Of a stretch of DNA of 64,000 bases, positions 32,808 to 41,898 are shown piece by piece. Position 1 is the first letter of the stretch. Each line of letters begins with the position of its first letter. This DNA is from an uncultured bacterium. GTDB lineage: Bacteria; Verrucomicrobiota; Kiritimatiellia; CAIVKH01. The stretch is from assembly GCA_903906425.1 (NCBI GenBank), contig CAIVKH010000137.1, forward strand, positions 1-64,000, given 5' to 3'. The position numbers were made by a program, and so were the translations under genes. The notes under the pieces are model-generated. The model ran no database searches and was not told the DNA's origin. It saw only the letters and a list, made by a program, of their open reading frames with translations.

Positions 32808-33899
32808 ATGATGAAGCAAAATGATCGCGCGAAAATCCTGGTTTTGCTTGTTGCGGTTTTCGCGAGCGCGGCGCTTGTGCGCGCGGTTGAAATTTCTGAC
32901 GGGCACGTGTCGTTCGCGCTGAAGGCTCCGCAGGCGAAGGAAGTGAAGCTCCGCGGGCAGTGGTCGAAACAGGACCTCGCGATGGAACGCGGAAGCAACG
33001 GGACATGGACCGCGACGCTTGATTCTGTGCCCGCGGGCGTGTGGGAATATTCGTTTGCGGTGGACGGTCTCAACGTGATTGATCCACAGAACCCCGCGAT
33101 CAAGCCGCAGCGCGAGCCGCAAAAAAGCATCCTGCATATTCCGTCAACGCCGCCCGCGCCGTGGGACTGGCAGGATATTCCGCACGGCACGGTCCACACG
33201 CATGACTACCAATCGAAAGCACTCGGTCGTCAGCGCGAACTGCTGGTGTACACACCGCCGGGCTACGAGGCCGACGCCGCCAAACATTTCCCGCTGCTCG
33301 TGCTCCAGCATGGTTCCGGAGACAACCAGCGCGCATGGACCGAACACGGCAAGGCGAATTGGATTCTCGACAGCCTCATCGCCGCCGGAAAAGCAAAGTC
33401 GATGATTGTGCTGATGATTGACGGACATCCGAACGGACAGGTTCCGCGCGAGGCGAAGGATCGTCGCGCCGCATCGCTTGAAGCCTTCCGTCACGAACTT
33501 TTCGACGACGCGATTCCGCTCGTCGAAAGAAATTACCGCGTTGCCGAGGGCCGCGAAAATCGCGCAATCACCGGCCTGAGCATGGGCGGTTGGCAGTCGC
33601 TCACTGTCGGCCTCAACGCGCTCGACCGCTTCGCATGGATCGGTTCGTTCAGCGGCGTTGCCGATCTCGATGCAATCAAGCCCGCTCTCGATGCCGGCAA
33701 GGAAACGAACGAGAAATTGAAGCTGCTGTGGATCGCCTGCGGTCGCGATGATTTTCTCCTCGAACGCAACAACGCCCTCATCGCCGCACTCAAGAAGAGC
33801 GGCGTAAATTATGACTGGCATCTGACCGATGGCGGCCACGCCTGGCCCGTCTGGCGCGGCTATCTCACCGAATTCGCGCCGATGCTGTTTCAGAAATAG
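32808..33899 (+). CDS. Secreted carbohydrate esterase (esterase D/CE1-like) with N-terminal E-set domain
   Basis: A 363-residue protein with signal peptide (ILVLLVAVFASAALVRA). An N-terminal starch-binding/isoamylase-N-like domain (VSFALKAPQAKEVKLRGQWS) precedes an alpha/beta hydrolase of the putative esterase family. The nucleophile elbow is GLSMGG, the acid lies near ACGRDDFLLE, and the His is in DGGHAWPVW. It resembles feruloyl/acetyl-xylan esterases and enterochelin-esterase-like proteins. The start at the ATG-ATG before KQNDRAK is chosen because earlier codons lie in repeat DNA. The DUF6259 gene follows after 35 bp, suggesting one transcript for glycan de-esterification and hydrolysis. 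Confidence 0.85.
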   Translation: MMKQNDRAKILVLLVAVFASAALVRAVEISDGHVSFALKAPQAKEVKLRGQWSKQDLAMERGSNGTWTATLDSVPAGVWEYSFAVDGLNVIDPQNPAIKPQREPQKSILHIPSTPPAPWDWQDIPHGTVHTHDYQSKALGRQRELLVYTPPGYEADAAKHFPLLVLQHGSGDNQRAWTEHGKANWILDSLIAAGKAKSMIVLMIDGHPNGQVPREAKDRRAASLEAFRHELFDDAIPLVERNYRVAEGRENRAITGLSMGGWQSLTVGLNALDRFAWIGSFSGVADLDAIKPALDAGKETNEKLKLLWIACGRDDFLLERNNALIAALKKSGVNYDWHLTDGGHAWPVWRGYLTEFAPMLFQK

Positions 33900-33934
33900 T
33901 TGCTGCCGTGTGCCGGTTCCGGAGGTTCTTCCCC

Positions 33935-36589
33935 ATGTCAACCATGACCAAAATCATCAAGTGGTCGGCGATCGCGTCGCTGCTGATCTGTTTTGCAAAA
34001 GCGCGGGCGGACGGGCAACGGATCGAACTGCGAAACGAACGGTTGGCGCTTGCGGTGGGGGAAAAGGAACGCGGCGCGATTGTATCTTTTCAAGCCGCCG
34101 GTGGCGCGGAGTTCGCGGCGACCGCGAAGTCGCCAATACTTTTCGCGCTGACTTTTTCGAAACAGGCGACGCCGTCTGGCGAGTCCTTCACGTTGACCAG
34201 CCGCGATGCCGGGAACTTCAAGACAGACGCGCAGAACACCGCGCAACAGCAAATGGTCACGCTGAACTACGATGGCTTTTCGAACGGACAGATTTGCGTG
34301 ACCTGCACCGCACGCGTGGCAGAGAACGATCCGTTCGTACGCTGGAGACTCACAGTGAAAGTGCCGGAGGGCTTGGTGCTGGAGGCGGTGCGATTCCCCA
34401 TCATCACACTGCGCGCGCCGCTGGGCGCGAGCGTGGAGGATGACGCGGCCGTGCTCGGTTCGACCAAGGGCGGCATAATCCGCGAACCCGGCGCGATGAA
34501 GGTAGGTTCAAATGTCTCCATCGCGCAGCCGGGAAACATGGCCGCGCAGTTCGGATGCTATTACTCGTCGCGCGCCGGTTTTCTCACCGCCGCGCTCGAT
34601 GGTCGCGGTCAGCCGAAGCATCTCCTCGCGACGCGCACAAGCGACGGCGTCGAATTGAGCTGGTATCGTCCCGCTTTCGCGACAGGTACGGTCACGCAGG
34701 GATACGATGTCGTGATGACGACTTTCGCCGGCGCGGACGGAGGGCCTTGCGACTGGCGCGATGCGGCGGACATCTACAAGCAATGGGCGCTGACGCAGCC
34801 GTGGTGCGCGGCGACGTATGACAAACGCGCCGATATTCCGGCGTGGATGAAGGAAGGGCCCGCATTTGTGCGCTTCGGTCACGATTGGCTCGCGGAGCCG
34901 GCGCGAATCGAGCGATGGGTGACGGAATATTGGCAGAAGAAATTTCCCGCCGCGCCGCTGATCACGGCGTATTGGGGCTGGGAGAAAATCGGCAACTGGG
35001 TCACGCCGGACTATTTTCCGGTGTTCCCGAGCGACGAGCAATTCACGCAACTCGTGGCGCGCACCCGCTCAATGGGCTGCCACGCGTTTCCGTGGCCGTC
35101 GGGCTATCACTGGACGCTCACTTACGACAAGCAATCTGACGGCAGTTTCAAATGGGATGACCGGAAACGTTTCGACGAAACGGCCCGCGCTCACGCCGTG
35201 CAGACGCGCGACGGAAAACTTTATCTGCGGACGCCGAGCTGGCTGAAGGGCGGCGACACAAGCTGCATGTGCGGCGGCGATCCGTGGACGCAGCGCTGGT
35301 GGAACGACGACATCTGCGTGCCGCTCGCACAACGCGGCTGCGAGATGATTCAGGTGGACCAGGTCGTCGGCGGAAGTTTTCCCGCGTGTTTCAATCCCGC
35401 GCATCCGCATCCGCCGGGACCGGGCTTGTGGCAGACGGAATCCTTCACACGCCAGTTGCAAACGATGCGTGATGCGATGCGAAAAATTCAGCCCGACGCC
35501 ATCGTCTGCTACGAAGAACCCAACGAGTGGTTCAACCATCTCGTTGGCATTCAGGACTACCGCGATTGCGAAGCGCCGCACGAGTGGGCCTCTGTTTTCA
35601 ACTATCTCTATCACGAATTTCTCCCGACGTTCCAAAGCAACCCGCGCGCCGACGATCTCGAAATGGCCGCGCACTGTCTCGTGGATGGACAGATTCCGCA
35701 CCTCGTGCCATCGGGCCGCGACCTCGCGGAATCGGTGTTGGTCAATGGCGGTTTCGAGCCGCGCGCCGGTGGTCGAAATGCCAGCGTCGGATGGGATCAG
35801 GTCCACAGCTATCAAGGTGTGGACTGGAACGGCCAGGCCGTCAGCGACACGCTCGACAAACACAGCGGCGCAGGCAGTCTGCGACTGGAAAATACAAACG
35901 CATCCGACATCGTGCAGATTTCGCAGAACGTGAAAGTCAGTGTGGATGGTCTCGCAGTTGGGAAACAATATCGCCTCGGCGCGTGGCTCAAGACCGATCA
36001 TATGGCCAAACAAAATGCGATCGGTTTCGTCTTCCTCTCCGCGGGCACAAAATCGGTGGGCCGCAGCGGCGGGTTGCCGTTTCCATCTGCAGGCGCGGGT
36101 TGGCAAAAAGTTTCCGCCGACTTCACCGTGCCCGCCGACGCCGAGATGCTGCGAATCATGATCAACGTCATCGGCGCGGCACGCGCGTGGACGGACGACA
36201 TGACGCTGGAAGAAATTTTGCCGGACGGCAGCACGAAGCCCGCGCTTTATTCCGGCGCGTCACCCGTCGCCAAATTCATGCAGCAATGGGTCGCGCTTTA
36301 CCACGGCGACGGCCGCCCGTGGCTGCAATTCGGCCGGATGCTCCACCCGCCGGCGCTCGTGTGCGCAACGAACATTTACGAAGCGCCGAGCCGCGGCAAA
36401 AACGATTCCGTCATCTACACGCCGCGCGCGCTGCCCGCCGTGCTGCACAACGCCTACCGCGCCCCCGACGGCACCGAAGCCGTCGTGCTCGCAAATCCGA
36501 CGCCCACCGCGCAGCACGCCAAATTGACCTGGCACGGAAAGACAACCGAACTCGACGTCCCGCCCGCCACCGCGATGCTCGTCAAATAA
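33935..36589 (+). CDS. Secreted DUF6259 glycoside-hydrolase-like protein with carbohydrate-binding module
   Basis: An 884-residue exported protein (signal WSAIASLLICFAKARA). The central region with AYWGWEKIGNWVTPDYFPVF, FPWPSGYHWTL and MIQVDQVVGGSFPACF looks like a DUF6259 TIM-barrel; the Asp in QVDQV and Glu in CYEEPNEW are candidate catalytic acids (inference). Residues about 590-740 form a CBM4/9-like jelly roll (LVNGGFEPRAGG ... GSLRLENTNASD). The start MSTMTK is taken 35 bp after the esterase stop. Probable extracellular polysaccharide degradation; substrate unknown. Confidence 0.75.
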   Translation: MSTMTKIIKWSAIASLLICFAKARADGQRIELRNERLALAVGEKERGAIVSFQAAGGAEFAATAKSPILFALTFSKQATPSGESFTLTSRDAGNFKTDAQNTAQQQMVTLNYDGFSNGQICVTCTARVAENDPFVRWRLTVKVPEGLVLEAVRFPIITLRAPLGASVEDDAAVLGSTKGGIIREPGAMKVGSNVSIAQPGNMAAQFGCYYSSRAGFLTAALDGRGQPKHLLATRTSDGVELSWYRPAFATGTVTQGYDVVMTTFAGADGGPCDWRDAADIYKQWALTQPWCAATYDKRADIPAWMKEGPAFVRFGHDWLAEPARIERWVTEYWQKKFPAAPLITAYWGWEKIGNWVTPDYFPVFPSDEQFTQLVARTRSMGCHAFPWPSGYHWTLTYDKQSDGSFKWDDRKRFDETARAHAVQTRDGKLYLRTPSWLKGGDTSCMCGGDPWTQRWWNDDICVPLAQRGCEMIQVDQVVGGSFPACFNPAHPHPPGPGLWQTESFTRQLQTMRDAMRKIQPDAIVCYEEPNEWFNHLVGIQDYRDCEAPHEWASVFNYLYHEFLPTFQSNPRADDLEMAAHCLVDGQIPHLVPSGRDLAESVLVNGGFEPRAGGRNASVGWDQVHSYQGVDWNGQAVSDTLDKHSGAGSLRLENTNASDIVQISQNVKVSVDGLAVGKQYRLGAWLKTDHMAKQNAIGFVFLSAGTKSVGRSGGLPFPSAGAGWQKVSADFTVPADAEMLRIMINVIGAARAWTDDMTLEEILPDGSTKPALYSGASPVAKFMQQWVALYHGDGRPWLQFGRMLHPPALVCATNIYEAPSRGKNDSVIYTPRALPAVLHNAYRAPDGTEAVVLANPTPTAQHAKLTWHGKTTELDVPPATAMLVK

Positions 36590-36626
36590 ATCGGCCTCTT
36601 CATCGCGTCAGCATGTGCTACCAACC

Positions 36627-36705
36627 TTCCAATCATTGGAAATTTCAGCTGCGATTTTTCCCAATGATTGGAAGTAATGGCAGAAGAAATTTCCAGTCAT
36701 TGGAA
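36627..36705. repeat. Palindrome triplet between tandem genes
   Basis: Copies at 36627-36641, 36659-36673 (TCCCAATGATTGGAA) and 36691-36705 (TTCCAGTCATTGGAA). Both steps are exactly 32 bp although the second and third copies each carry a substitution, so spacing is better conserved than sequence. Confidence 0.9.
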
Positions 36706-36799
36706 TCATCGAGATTCGTTTGAAGCAGCGCGCCGCGGATTGCAGATCGAACACCTGATTGTTGGTAGTTTCCGCGTTCCGCGGAGAAATGAGGGGAAC

Positions 36800-39700
36800 A
36801 TGAAATTACATTTTTCAATTTCTTTCGTGATCGCCTTGTCGGCGCTCGTCTCGCGGGCGGCTGCGGGCTTGCCGGACGTCGCTGCGCCGGGCAATCGCTT
36901 TGAGCCGCCGGCGCAATCCGCTGGTGACGGCGCGCCGCTGATTTTCGAGCACAGTGTTGAGGCCGGCCCAGACGAAACCTTCCTGCTCGTCGGCCAGGAT
37001 CTGACCACGAATCTTTTCGTCTGGGGCGAGAGTGCGCAGTCGCCGGCGGGCCAGGAATGGAAGCCGCATGTTCAGTTTCTGACGAACGGAATGCTCGCCG
37101 CAACGCTGCCGCAAAAAGCCCAGGACGGTTCGTTCCTCGTGTGGGCGAAAAATGCCCGCGGATGTTCCGCGCCCGTTGTGCTCAACGCGCCGCAGCCGTG
37201 GTGGTGCAGCGCGGATCGCGCAGCGCCCGGTTCGACGGTTCGAGTCTTCGGCCGCAACCTCGCGCGGCGACCGGATGGAGCGAGCGCGTTCGTCTGTATC
37301 GCGCAACTTGGCAAGACGGGCCGCTGGGCGGAGGTGACGAAGGCCGGCAACTACGAAATCGAATTCCGCGTGCCGTCGGATTTGGCGGAGGGCGATTATC
37401 AAATCTGGATTCATGCCGGCAGCGGCGGCGAGTTCGGATGGGGCGGTCCGCTGGCGTTGAAGGTTTTGCCGGAACAAAAGAAGTCGAGCGGCATTTTCAG
37501 TTCGTCTGAAAAAGCCACGCCGCTTCCTGCGGGCGCAACTGGCGCGGAAATACAGTCAGCGCTCACAGAGCGTGCGGCTCATGGCGGCGGCACGGTGCGC
37601 CTGCCCGCCGGAGCTTTCAACGTCGCCACGACGTTGCGTGTGCCTGCGAACGTGTCTCTCGCAGGCGCGGGCCGCGAGGCGACGCAATTGCAGTTCGTCA
37701 ACGACTCCGCGGTTCCGTTGCCGCGTATCGGTGGCGGCGGATGGGGCCAGGCACCCGGCGCGATTCACACACCCGGCGACACGATGGAATATTCGATTGA
37801 TGTTCCGGCATCCGGCACGTGGAACGTCTGGCTGCGCTACGCAACCGACATGGCACAATGGAAACGTCCCGGCGTCAGCGATTGCTTCACGCTTGCGGCC
37901 GATGGGGGCGAACCGGTCTGGCTGAAGAACCTCGAGAACACCGGAGGCTTCGGCGTGTTCAAGTGGACGAAATCGGCGGAAATGAAATTGACGGCGGGCC
38001 ATCGCACGCTGGTCTGGAAAAATGTCAAAGGCGGCGGCGCTTCGCTCGATGCTTTCGTCTTCGCGCTCGATCCGGATTTTGTGCCGACGCAAAACCCGCC
38101 GCCATCCACTTCGAAAAAAGTCATCGTGGTGCAGGGCGAAGACTGCACGCGGTTCATCGCGAAAGATGGCAACCTTCTCGGCGGCGATCGCGCCGCAATC
38201 TGGCTCGCGGGCGATGGCGCGAGCGTCAACGATCTGACGGTGCTCGGTGATTCGCGACTGAATATCGGCGTCGCGATTCGCTCGCCGCAGCCGCTCGCGT
38301 GGCAGGAAGACAATCGCGTCGAGCGCGTCCGCGTCGCCGATTGCGACGGCAAGCAGGCCGAGAATTGCGGCGTTCTCGTGCATAATGCATGGCGCGCAAC
38401 TGTTCGCGACAACGAGATATTCGGACGAGCCCCGCTATTCATTTCCGGCGCGCGACGCTGCACATTCGGCAACAACCGGCTCGTCTCGGTGACGCGCTTT
38501 GGCGGCAATGCGGAGGCCGCGATTCTTGGACGCTGCGAACCAATTGAGGACTGCATCATCGAACGCAACGTGATCGCATCGCCGCCCGGCGCGGAAGCTG
38601 GCGGGGCGACTGCGCGACGGTTGCTGTGGTTTTCCACCGGCCACGGTTCGGTGGTCCACAATTGGATTGCGCACAACGGCGTCGAAGTTCCGGCGACACC
38701 GGGCGCTGAAGTGGGCGCAGGCCAGGCGCGCTTCAGCGGCGTCGCAGGCAGCGATCAAAATGTCGGCGAGATGATCTTGTTCGAAGGCAACTATCGCACC
38801 GCATATTTCGGCCCGCTCGCCGGCGCTGACGAGAAAAGCGTGACGTTGCCGAAAACGATTCCGGCCACGCCCGACGACCGCCTCGGCAACGTGAAGCGCG
38901 ATCAACTCGCGCACGATGCCGCTGGTAACGAAACACCATTCTGGCCGCCTGTTGTGGACGATGGTTCTGACGAGCCGCCGCTATCCGAATATTTCGTCGC
39001 GATTTTTTCCGGCCGCGGTCAGGGCGAAACACGCCGCGTTGTCGGACGCGATGGCGAGCGACTGCTGCTCAGCAAGCCGTGGCGTGTCGAGCCCGCCGCC
39101 GGCAGCGTCGCGGTCGTCGGGACGATGTTTTATCAGAACCTCATCGTCGGCAATTACACGCCTGACGGCATGACCGGCATCCAGCTTTGGATTTCGTGCG
39201 TCGGAAATGTCATCGCCGGAAACACGATCGCCCGCGAACGCAAACCGGGCCTCTACCTTTATGCAAACGGAACGACGCTCGCCTCCTCGATGCCGCGCAC
39301 GTGGAATCGCGGCATCAGCCCGCTGTTTTGGAACGACACGGTGGGCAACCGCGTCGAGGAATGCAGCGCCGGCGCAATTGTCACGAGCGGAGATTCGCCA
39401 ACGCTGCCCATCGAATTTCCGCACGCGCTGGGCAATGTGCTCCGGCATAATTCGTTCGTTCGCAGCCGCACCGACGGCGTCGTCCTCACGAGCCGCGGCC
39501 CCGCCAAAGGCGTGACCGACACCGCGGCGTCCGTCGCGGGGACCATCGTCGAGTTCAATGTTGTACGCGATGCGGAGATTGCCTACCGCGTTGCCGCGAG
39601 TGCCGACGCCGTCGTGCTCCGGCGCAATCACGCATATTTCTGGTATCCCGTGAACAACTCCACCAGCGCGCCGATCGCTTTTCAAATGGACAGCACGAAC

Positions 39701-39811
39701 ACCACCTGTGCCATCGAAGATAATGTCATCGAAGGAATCCATGGCGTGCACGACGGACGTATCGTTGATCTCAAGACGCCCGCCGGAATTCAGCGGCTGC
39801 CGCAACGATGA
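36800..39811 (+). CDS. Secreted pectate-lyase-3-like right-handed beta-helix protein
   Basis: A 1003-residue exported protein with signal MKLHFSISFVIALSALVSRA and a GAGGGG ribosome site 5 bp before the ATG. Residues about 25-220 are two IPT/E-set-like domains (PGSTVRVFGRNLARRPDG). A pectate-lyase-3 start (GGTVRLPAGAFNVATTLRVP, SLAGAGREATQLQF) is interrupted by a galactose-binding-like insertion (about 330-430), then beta-helix coils continue to the C-terminus (NCGVLVHNAWRATVRDNEIF). It should bind or cleave an acidic polysaccharide outside the cell; catalytic residues are not certain. Confidence 0.75.
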   Translation: MKLHFSISFVIALSALVSRAAAGLPDVAAPGNRFEPPAQSAGDGAPLIFEHSVEAGPDETFLLVGQDLTTNLFVWGESAQSPAGQEWKPHVQFLTNGMLAATLPQKAQDGSFLVWAKNARGCSAPVVLNAPQPWWCSADRAAPGSTVRVFGRNLARRPDGASAFVCIAQLGKTGRWAEVTKAGNYEIEFRVPSDLAEGDYQIWIHAGSGGEFGWGGPLALKVLPEQKKSSGIFSSSEKATPLPAGATGAEIQSALTERAAHGGGTVRLPAGAFNVATTLRVPANVSLAGAGREATQLQFVNDSAVPLPRIGGGGWGQAPGAIHTPGDTMEYSIDVPASGTWNVWLRYATDMAQWKRPGVSDCFTLAADGGEPVWLKNLENTGGFGVFKWTKSAEMKLTAGHRTLVWKNVKGGGASLDAFVFALDPDFVPTQNPPPSTSKKVIVVQGEDCTRFIAKDGNLLGGDRAAIWLAGDGASVNDLTVLGDSRLNIGVAIRSPQPLAWQEDNRVERVRVADCDGKQAENCGVLVHNAWRATVRDNEIFGRAPLFISGARRCTFGNNRLVSVTRFGGNAEAAILGRCEPIEDCIIERNVIASPPGAEAGGATARRLLWFSTGHGSVVHNWIAHNGVEVPATPGAEVGAGQARFSGVAGSDQNVGEMILFEGNYRTAYFGPLAGADEKSVTLPKTIPATPDDRLGNVKRDQLAHDAAGNETPFWPPVVDDGSDEPPLSEYFVAIFSGRGQGETRRVVGRDGERLLLSKPWRVEPAAGSVAVVGTMFYQNLIVGNYTPDGMTGIQLWISCVGNVIAGNTIARERKPGLYLYANGTTLASSMPRTWNRGISPLFWNDTVGNRVEECSAGAIVTSGDSPTLPIEFPHALGNVLRHNSFVRSRTDGVVLTSRGPAKGVTDTAASVAGTIVEFNVVRDAEIAYRVAASADAVVLRRNHAYFWYPVNNSTSAPIAFQMDSTNTTCAIEDNVIEGIHGVHDGRIVDLKTPAGIQRLPQR

Positions 39812-39875
39812 TCCGCTGCGGTTCATTCCTCCCGCCCCCGCGCGGCGATGCCGTGCGCGGTGATTGAACCGTCGC

Positions 39876-39922
39876 TTCCAATCATTGGGAGTTTGCGCCG
39901 CGCCAGTTTCCAATCATTGGAA
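39876..39922. repeat. Palindrome pair between tandem genes
   Basis: TTCCAATCATTGGGA (39876-39890, last-arm mismatch) and TTCCAATCATTGGAA (39908-39922), period 32, spacer GTTTGCGCCGCGCCAGT. Confidence 0.9.
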
Positions 39923-39991
39923 GTGCAGCGTGGTTCCACAGCGAACGGTCGGAAGCTGTGCCACCTTGTGCAAAGCGCAAAGGGGGATATT

Positions 39992-40007
39992 GCTCTTCGC
40001 GAAGAGC
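39992..40007. promoter_or_regulatory. Perfect 16-bp palindrome upstream of a secreted protein gene
   Basis: GCTCTTCGCGAAGAGC is a perfect inverted repeat ending 21 bp before the ATG at 40029. It could be an operator or an mRNA leader hairpin around the ribosome site. No regulator gene is adjacent. Confidence 0.45.
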
Positions 40008-40028
40008 GGCGTATGCTCTGATGACTTG

Positions 40029-41084
40029 ATGAACTGTATGCGATTCATTTTCTTTGTTTGCGCTGCGGGCAGCGCGGCAGTGTTTACGCTCAGTGCGCAG
40101 ACGACGAATTTTACGCCACGCCCTCCGGCGCGCAGCTATGACGCTCGCGCCCAAATATATTACGTCCCGCTTCGCGCGTTCGTCGCCGAGCGGGACGACA
40201 TCAAGAATCACCTTTATCTGCCAAAATTCGGCGGCGATTCGGCGATCCAAATTCTGAATCCGATGGGCGACAGCCCACAGCCCGTTGTCAACCGTACGCG
40301 TGAAAAGCAGGAAGATGACGATGAAGAAGTGAAAGCGCCCAATGCCCGTGAGATTCTCGCCGGAGCGGATGAACGGCAGCGCAAAACCGGCGGGTGGGAC
40401 GGCTTTGCCGGAACGGTGACAAAGCAACGCCTCGCCTCGCGAAAGGCGCAGGCAGACAAATCTAATATCGACAGCCGCGGACAAAAAGATTCCGGAAATG
40501 ATCCCGCGCCTGATCAGCAAGAAGGCGCCCTCAAGATCGCGGGAAATCACGCAGGTTCTCTCTGGCGCCAATCCGGCATGAACGCGGCAGGTGGAAGAAA
40601 TTCCGGCTCCTTGCAGAGCAGCACAATTGACACGGACGCTGCGGGAAAGTTCATGGCCGGCGTCGCCGATGCCCGTCGTGACTATGCTGCAATGCCGGGA
40701 GATTACAGCGGGCGCGGCGCCCCCGATGATCTCGTCACGCGCGGCGTGCCCGCGGGATTTGACTCAATCGGCGGCGCGGGCAACAGTGCTGTCCACAATT
40801 CTCCACATGATGATCAACCCGTCATGAATAAATTCGGCGAAGCCTCCATGTTTTCATCGCAATGGAAAAGCGGCAACGATGCCTTCGCACCCTCCGCGTC
40901 GCCCTTTGCCGGCAGAGGCGACCTTTTTTCTTCGCAACAGGCGCCGCAGCACAACGCCTCACTTTTCTCCGCAAATGGCGACAGCTTGTTCCCGCGCGAT
41001 GACAGCGGGGCCAGACAGTCCAGCCCCACGCCGGCTTCCTCGCCATTCGACGACATCAAGAAACCGTCGATCCTGCCGTGGTAG
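40029..41084 (+). CDS. Secreted low-complexity hypothetical protein
   Basis: A 351-residue protein with a signal peptide (MRFIFFVCAAGSAAVFTLSA). The rest is polar, Gly/Ser/Asp/Pro-rich and probably disordered: a short acidic stretch (REKQEDDDEEVKAPNARE), then Ser/Gly-rich text with repeated SPF, SLF and DDxK elements up to the C-terminal KPSILPW. I do not recognise a family. Start is ATG 40029 or 40038. It follows the carbohydrate genes on the same strand but is separated by a palindrome pair. Confidence 0.6.
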   Translation: MNCMRFIFFVCAAGSAAVFTLSAQTTNFTPRPPARSYDARAQIYYVPLRAFVAERDDIKNHLYLPKFGGDSAIQILNPMGDSPQPVVNRTREKQEDDDEEVKAPNAREILAGADERQRKTGGWDGFAGTVTKQRLASRKAQADKSNIDSRGQKDSGNDPAPDQQEGALKIAGNHAGSLWRQSGMNAAGGRNSGSLQSSTIDTDAAGKFMAGVADARRDYAAMPGDYSGRGAPDDLVTRGVPAGFDSIGGAGNSAVHNSPHDDQPVMNKFGEASMFSSQWKSGNDAFAPSASPFAGRGDLFSSQQAPQHNASLFSANGDSLFPRDDSGARQSSPTPASSPFDDIKKPSILPW

Positions 41085-41186
41085 CCGCGCAAAAAACTTC
41101 CGGAAGGCGGCGGGGCTTGACCGCGGCGGCATCTGCTCTTTAGAGTGCGCCGCTTTGTTAATTTATACGACAGGAGTTGAAATCAT

Positions 41187-41894
41187 ATGGCGACGGAAAC
41201 TGCGACGGGCGGACACAAGGAATTACAGGCGGAGGGAGTCATCCTGCTTTTCGAATTGGAGACAGTGGCTTTTGCGGGCCGCAAACGGCTCTATGACCTG
41301 CTCAAAAAGAGCCTGACCGCTGCTGGCGTCCAGCTCAGCCCCGCCCTGTTCGGCCGCTATGGCCTGAAGCCGACTCCGGAACAGAGCATTGCCAGCCTCA
41401 TCGAAAACGCAGGATCGGGAAAGGGCGACGCAAATAAAATAAGCGCGGAAATGAGCGCGGTCTACACGCGCGACCTCCGCGAGAAAGCCGAACCGAACGA
41501 GGCCATCACCAAGCTGCTCGCAGCCGCCGCGAAAAAAGGATTCATGCTTGGTGCGCTCAGCGCCCTGGCCGAAGAAGACGCCGCGGCCGTCGTGGCAAAG
41601 CTTGGCCTCACGGCCGACATCAAGCTGCTTGCGCAGAAACCCGACGAGCCGAATTTCCCGCGCGCAGACGTCTGGCTCAAATTATTGAAAACCGTCTCCA
41701 AATCGAGCCGGCCCGCCATTGCGGTCGTCAGCAGCCAGGTCGCCAGCAAATCCGCGCTTGCCGCCGGCCTTCGCGTCGTCGTCGCGCCGGACGATTTCAC
41801 CGGCCACCAGGATTTCGGCGGCGCCGACATCGTCGTTGATTCCGCCTCGGAGCTGAGCGTCAACGACATCATCGCCACGCTGTCGGTCAAATAA
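41187..41894 (+). CDS. HAD-like protein lacking the nucleophilic aspartate
   Basis: A 235-residue protein with the layout of beta-phosphoglucomutase-type HAD hydrolases: N-terminal motif I, an all-helical cap (about 30-110), a Ser/Thr motif region (LGALSALAEEDAAAVVAKLG) and a C-terminal DFGGADIVVDSASEL. Motif I, normally DxDGT/V, reads LLFELETVAF here, so the nucleophilic Asp and the acid/base Asp are both replaced by Glu. It is therefore probably not a normal phosphatase. A CAGGAG ribosome site lies 10 bp before the ATG. It ends 4 bp before mazG and is probably co-transcribed with it. It may be a regulatory or degenerate paralogue. Confidence 0.6.
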   Translation: MATETATGGHKELQAEGVILLFELETVAFAGRKRLYDLLKKSLTAAGVQLSPALFGRYGLKPTPEQSIASLIENAGSGKGDANKISAEMSAVYTRDLREKAEPNEAITKLLAAAAKKGFMLGALSALAEEDAAAVVAKLGLTADIKLLAQKPDEPNFPRADVWLKLLKTVSKSSRPAIAVVSSQVASKSALAAGLRVVVAPDDFTGHQDFGGADIVVDSASELSVNDIIATLSVK

Positions 41895-41898
41895 CACC

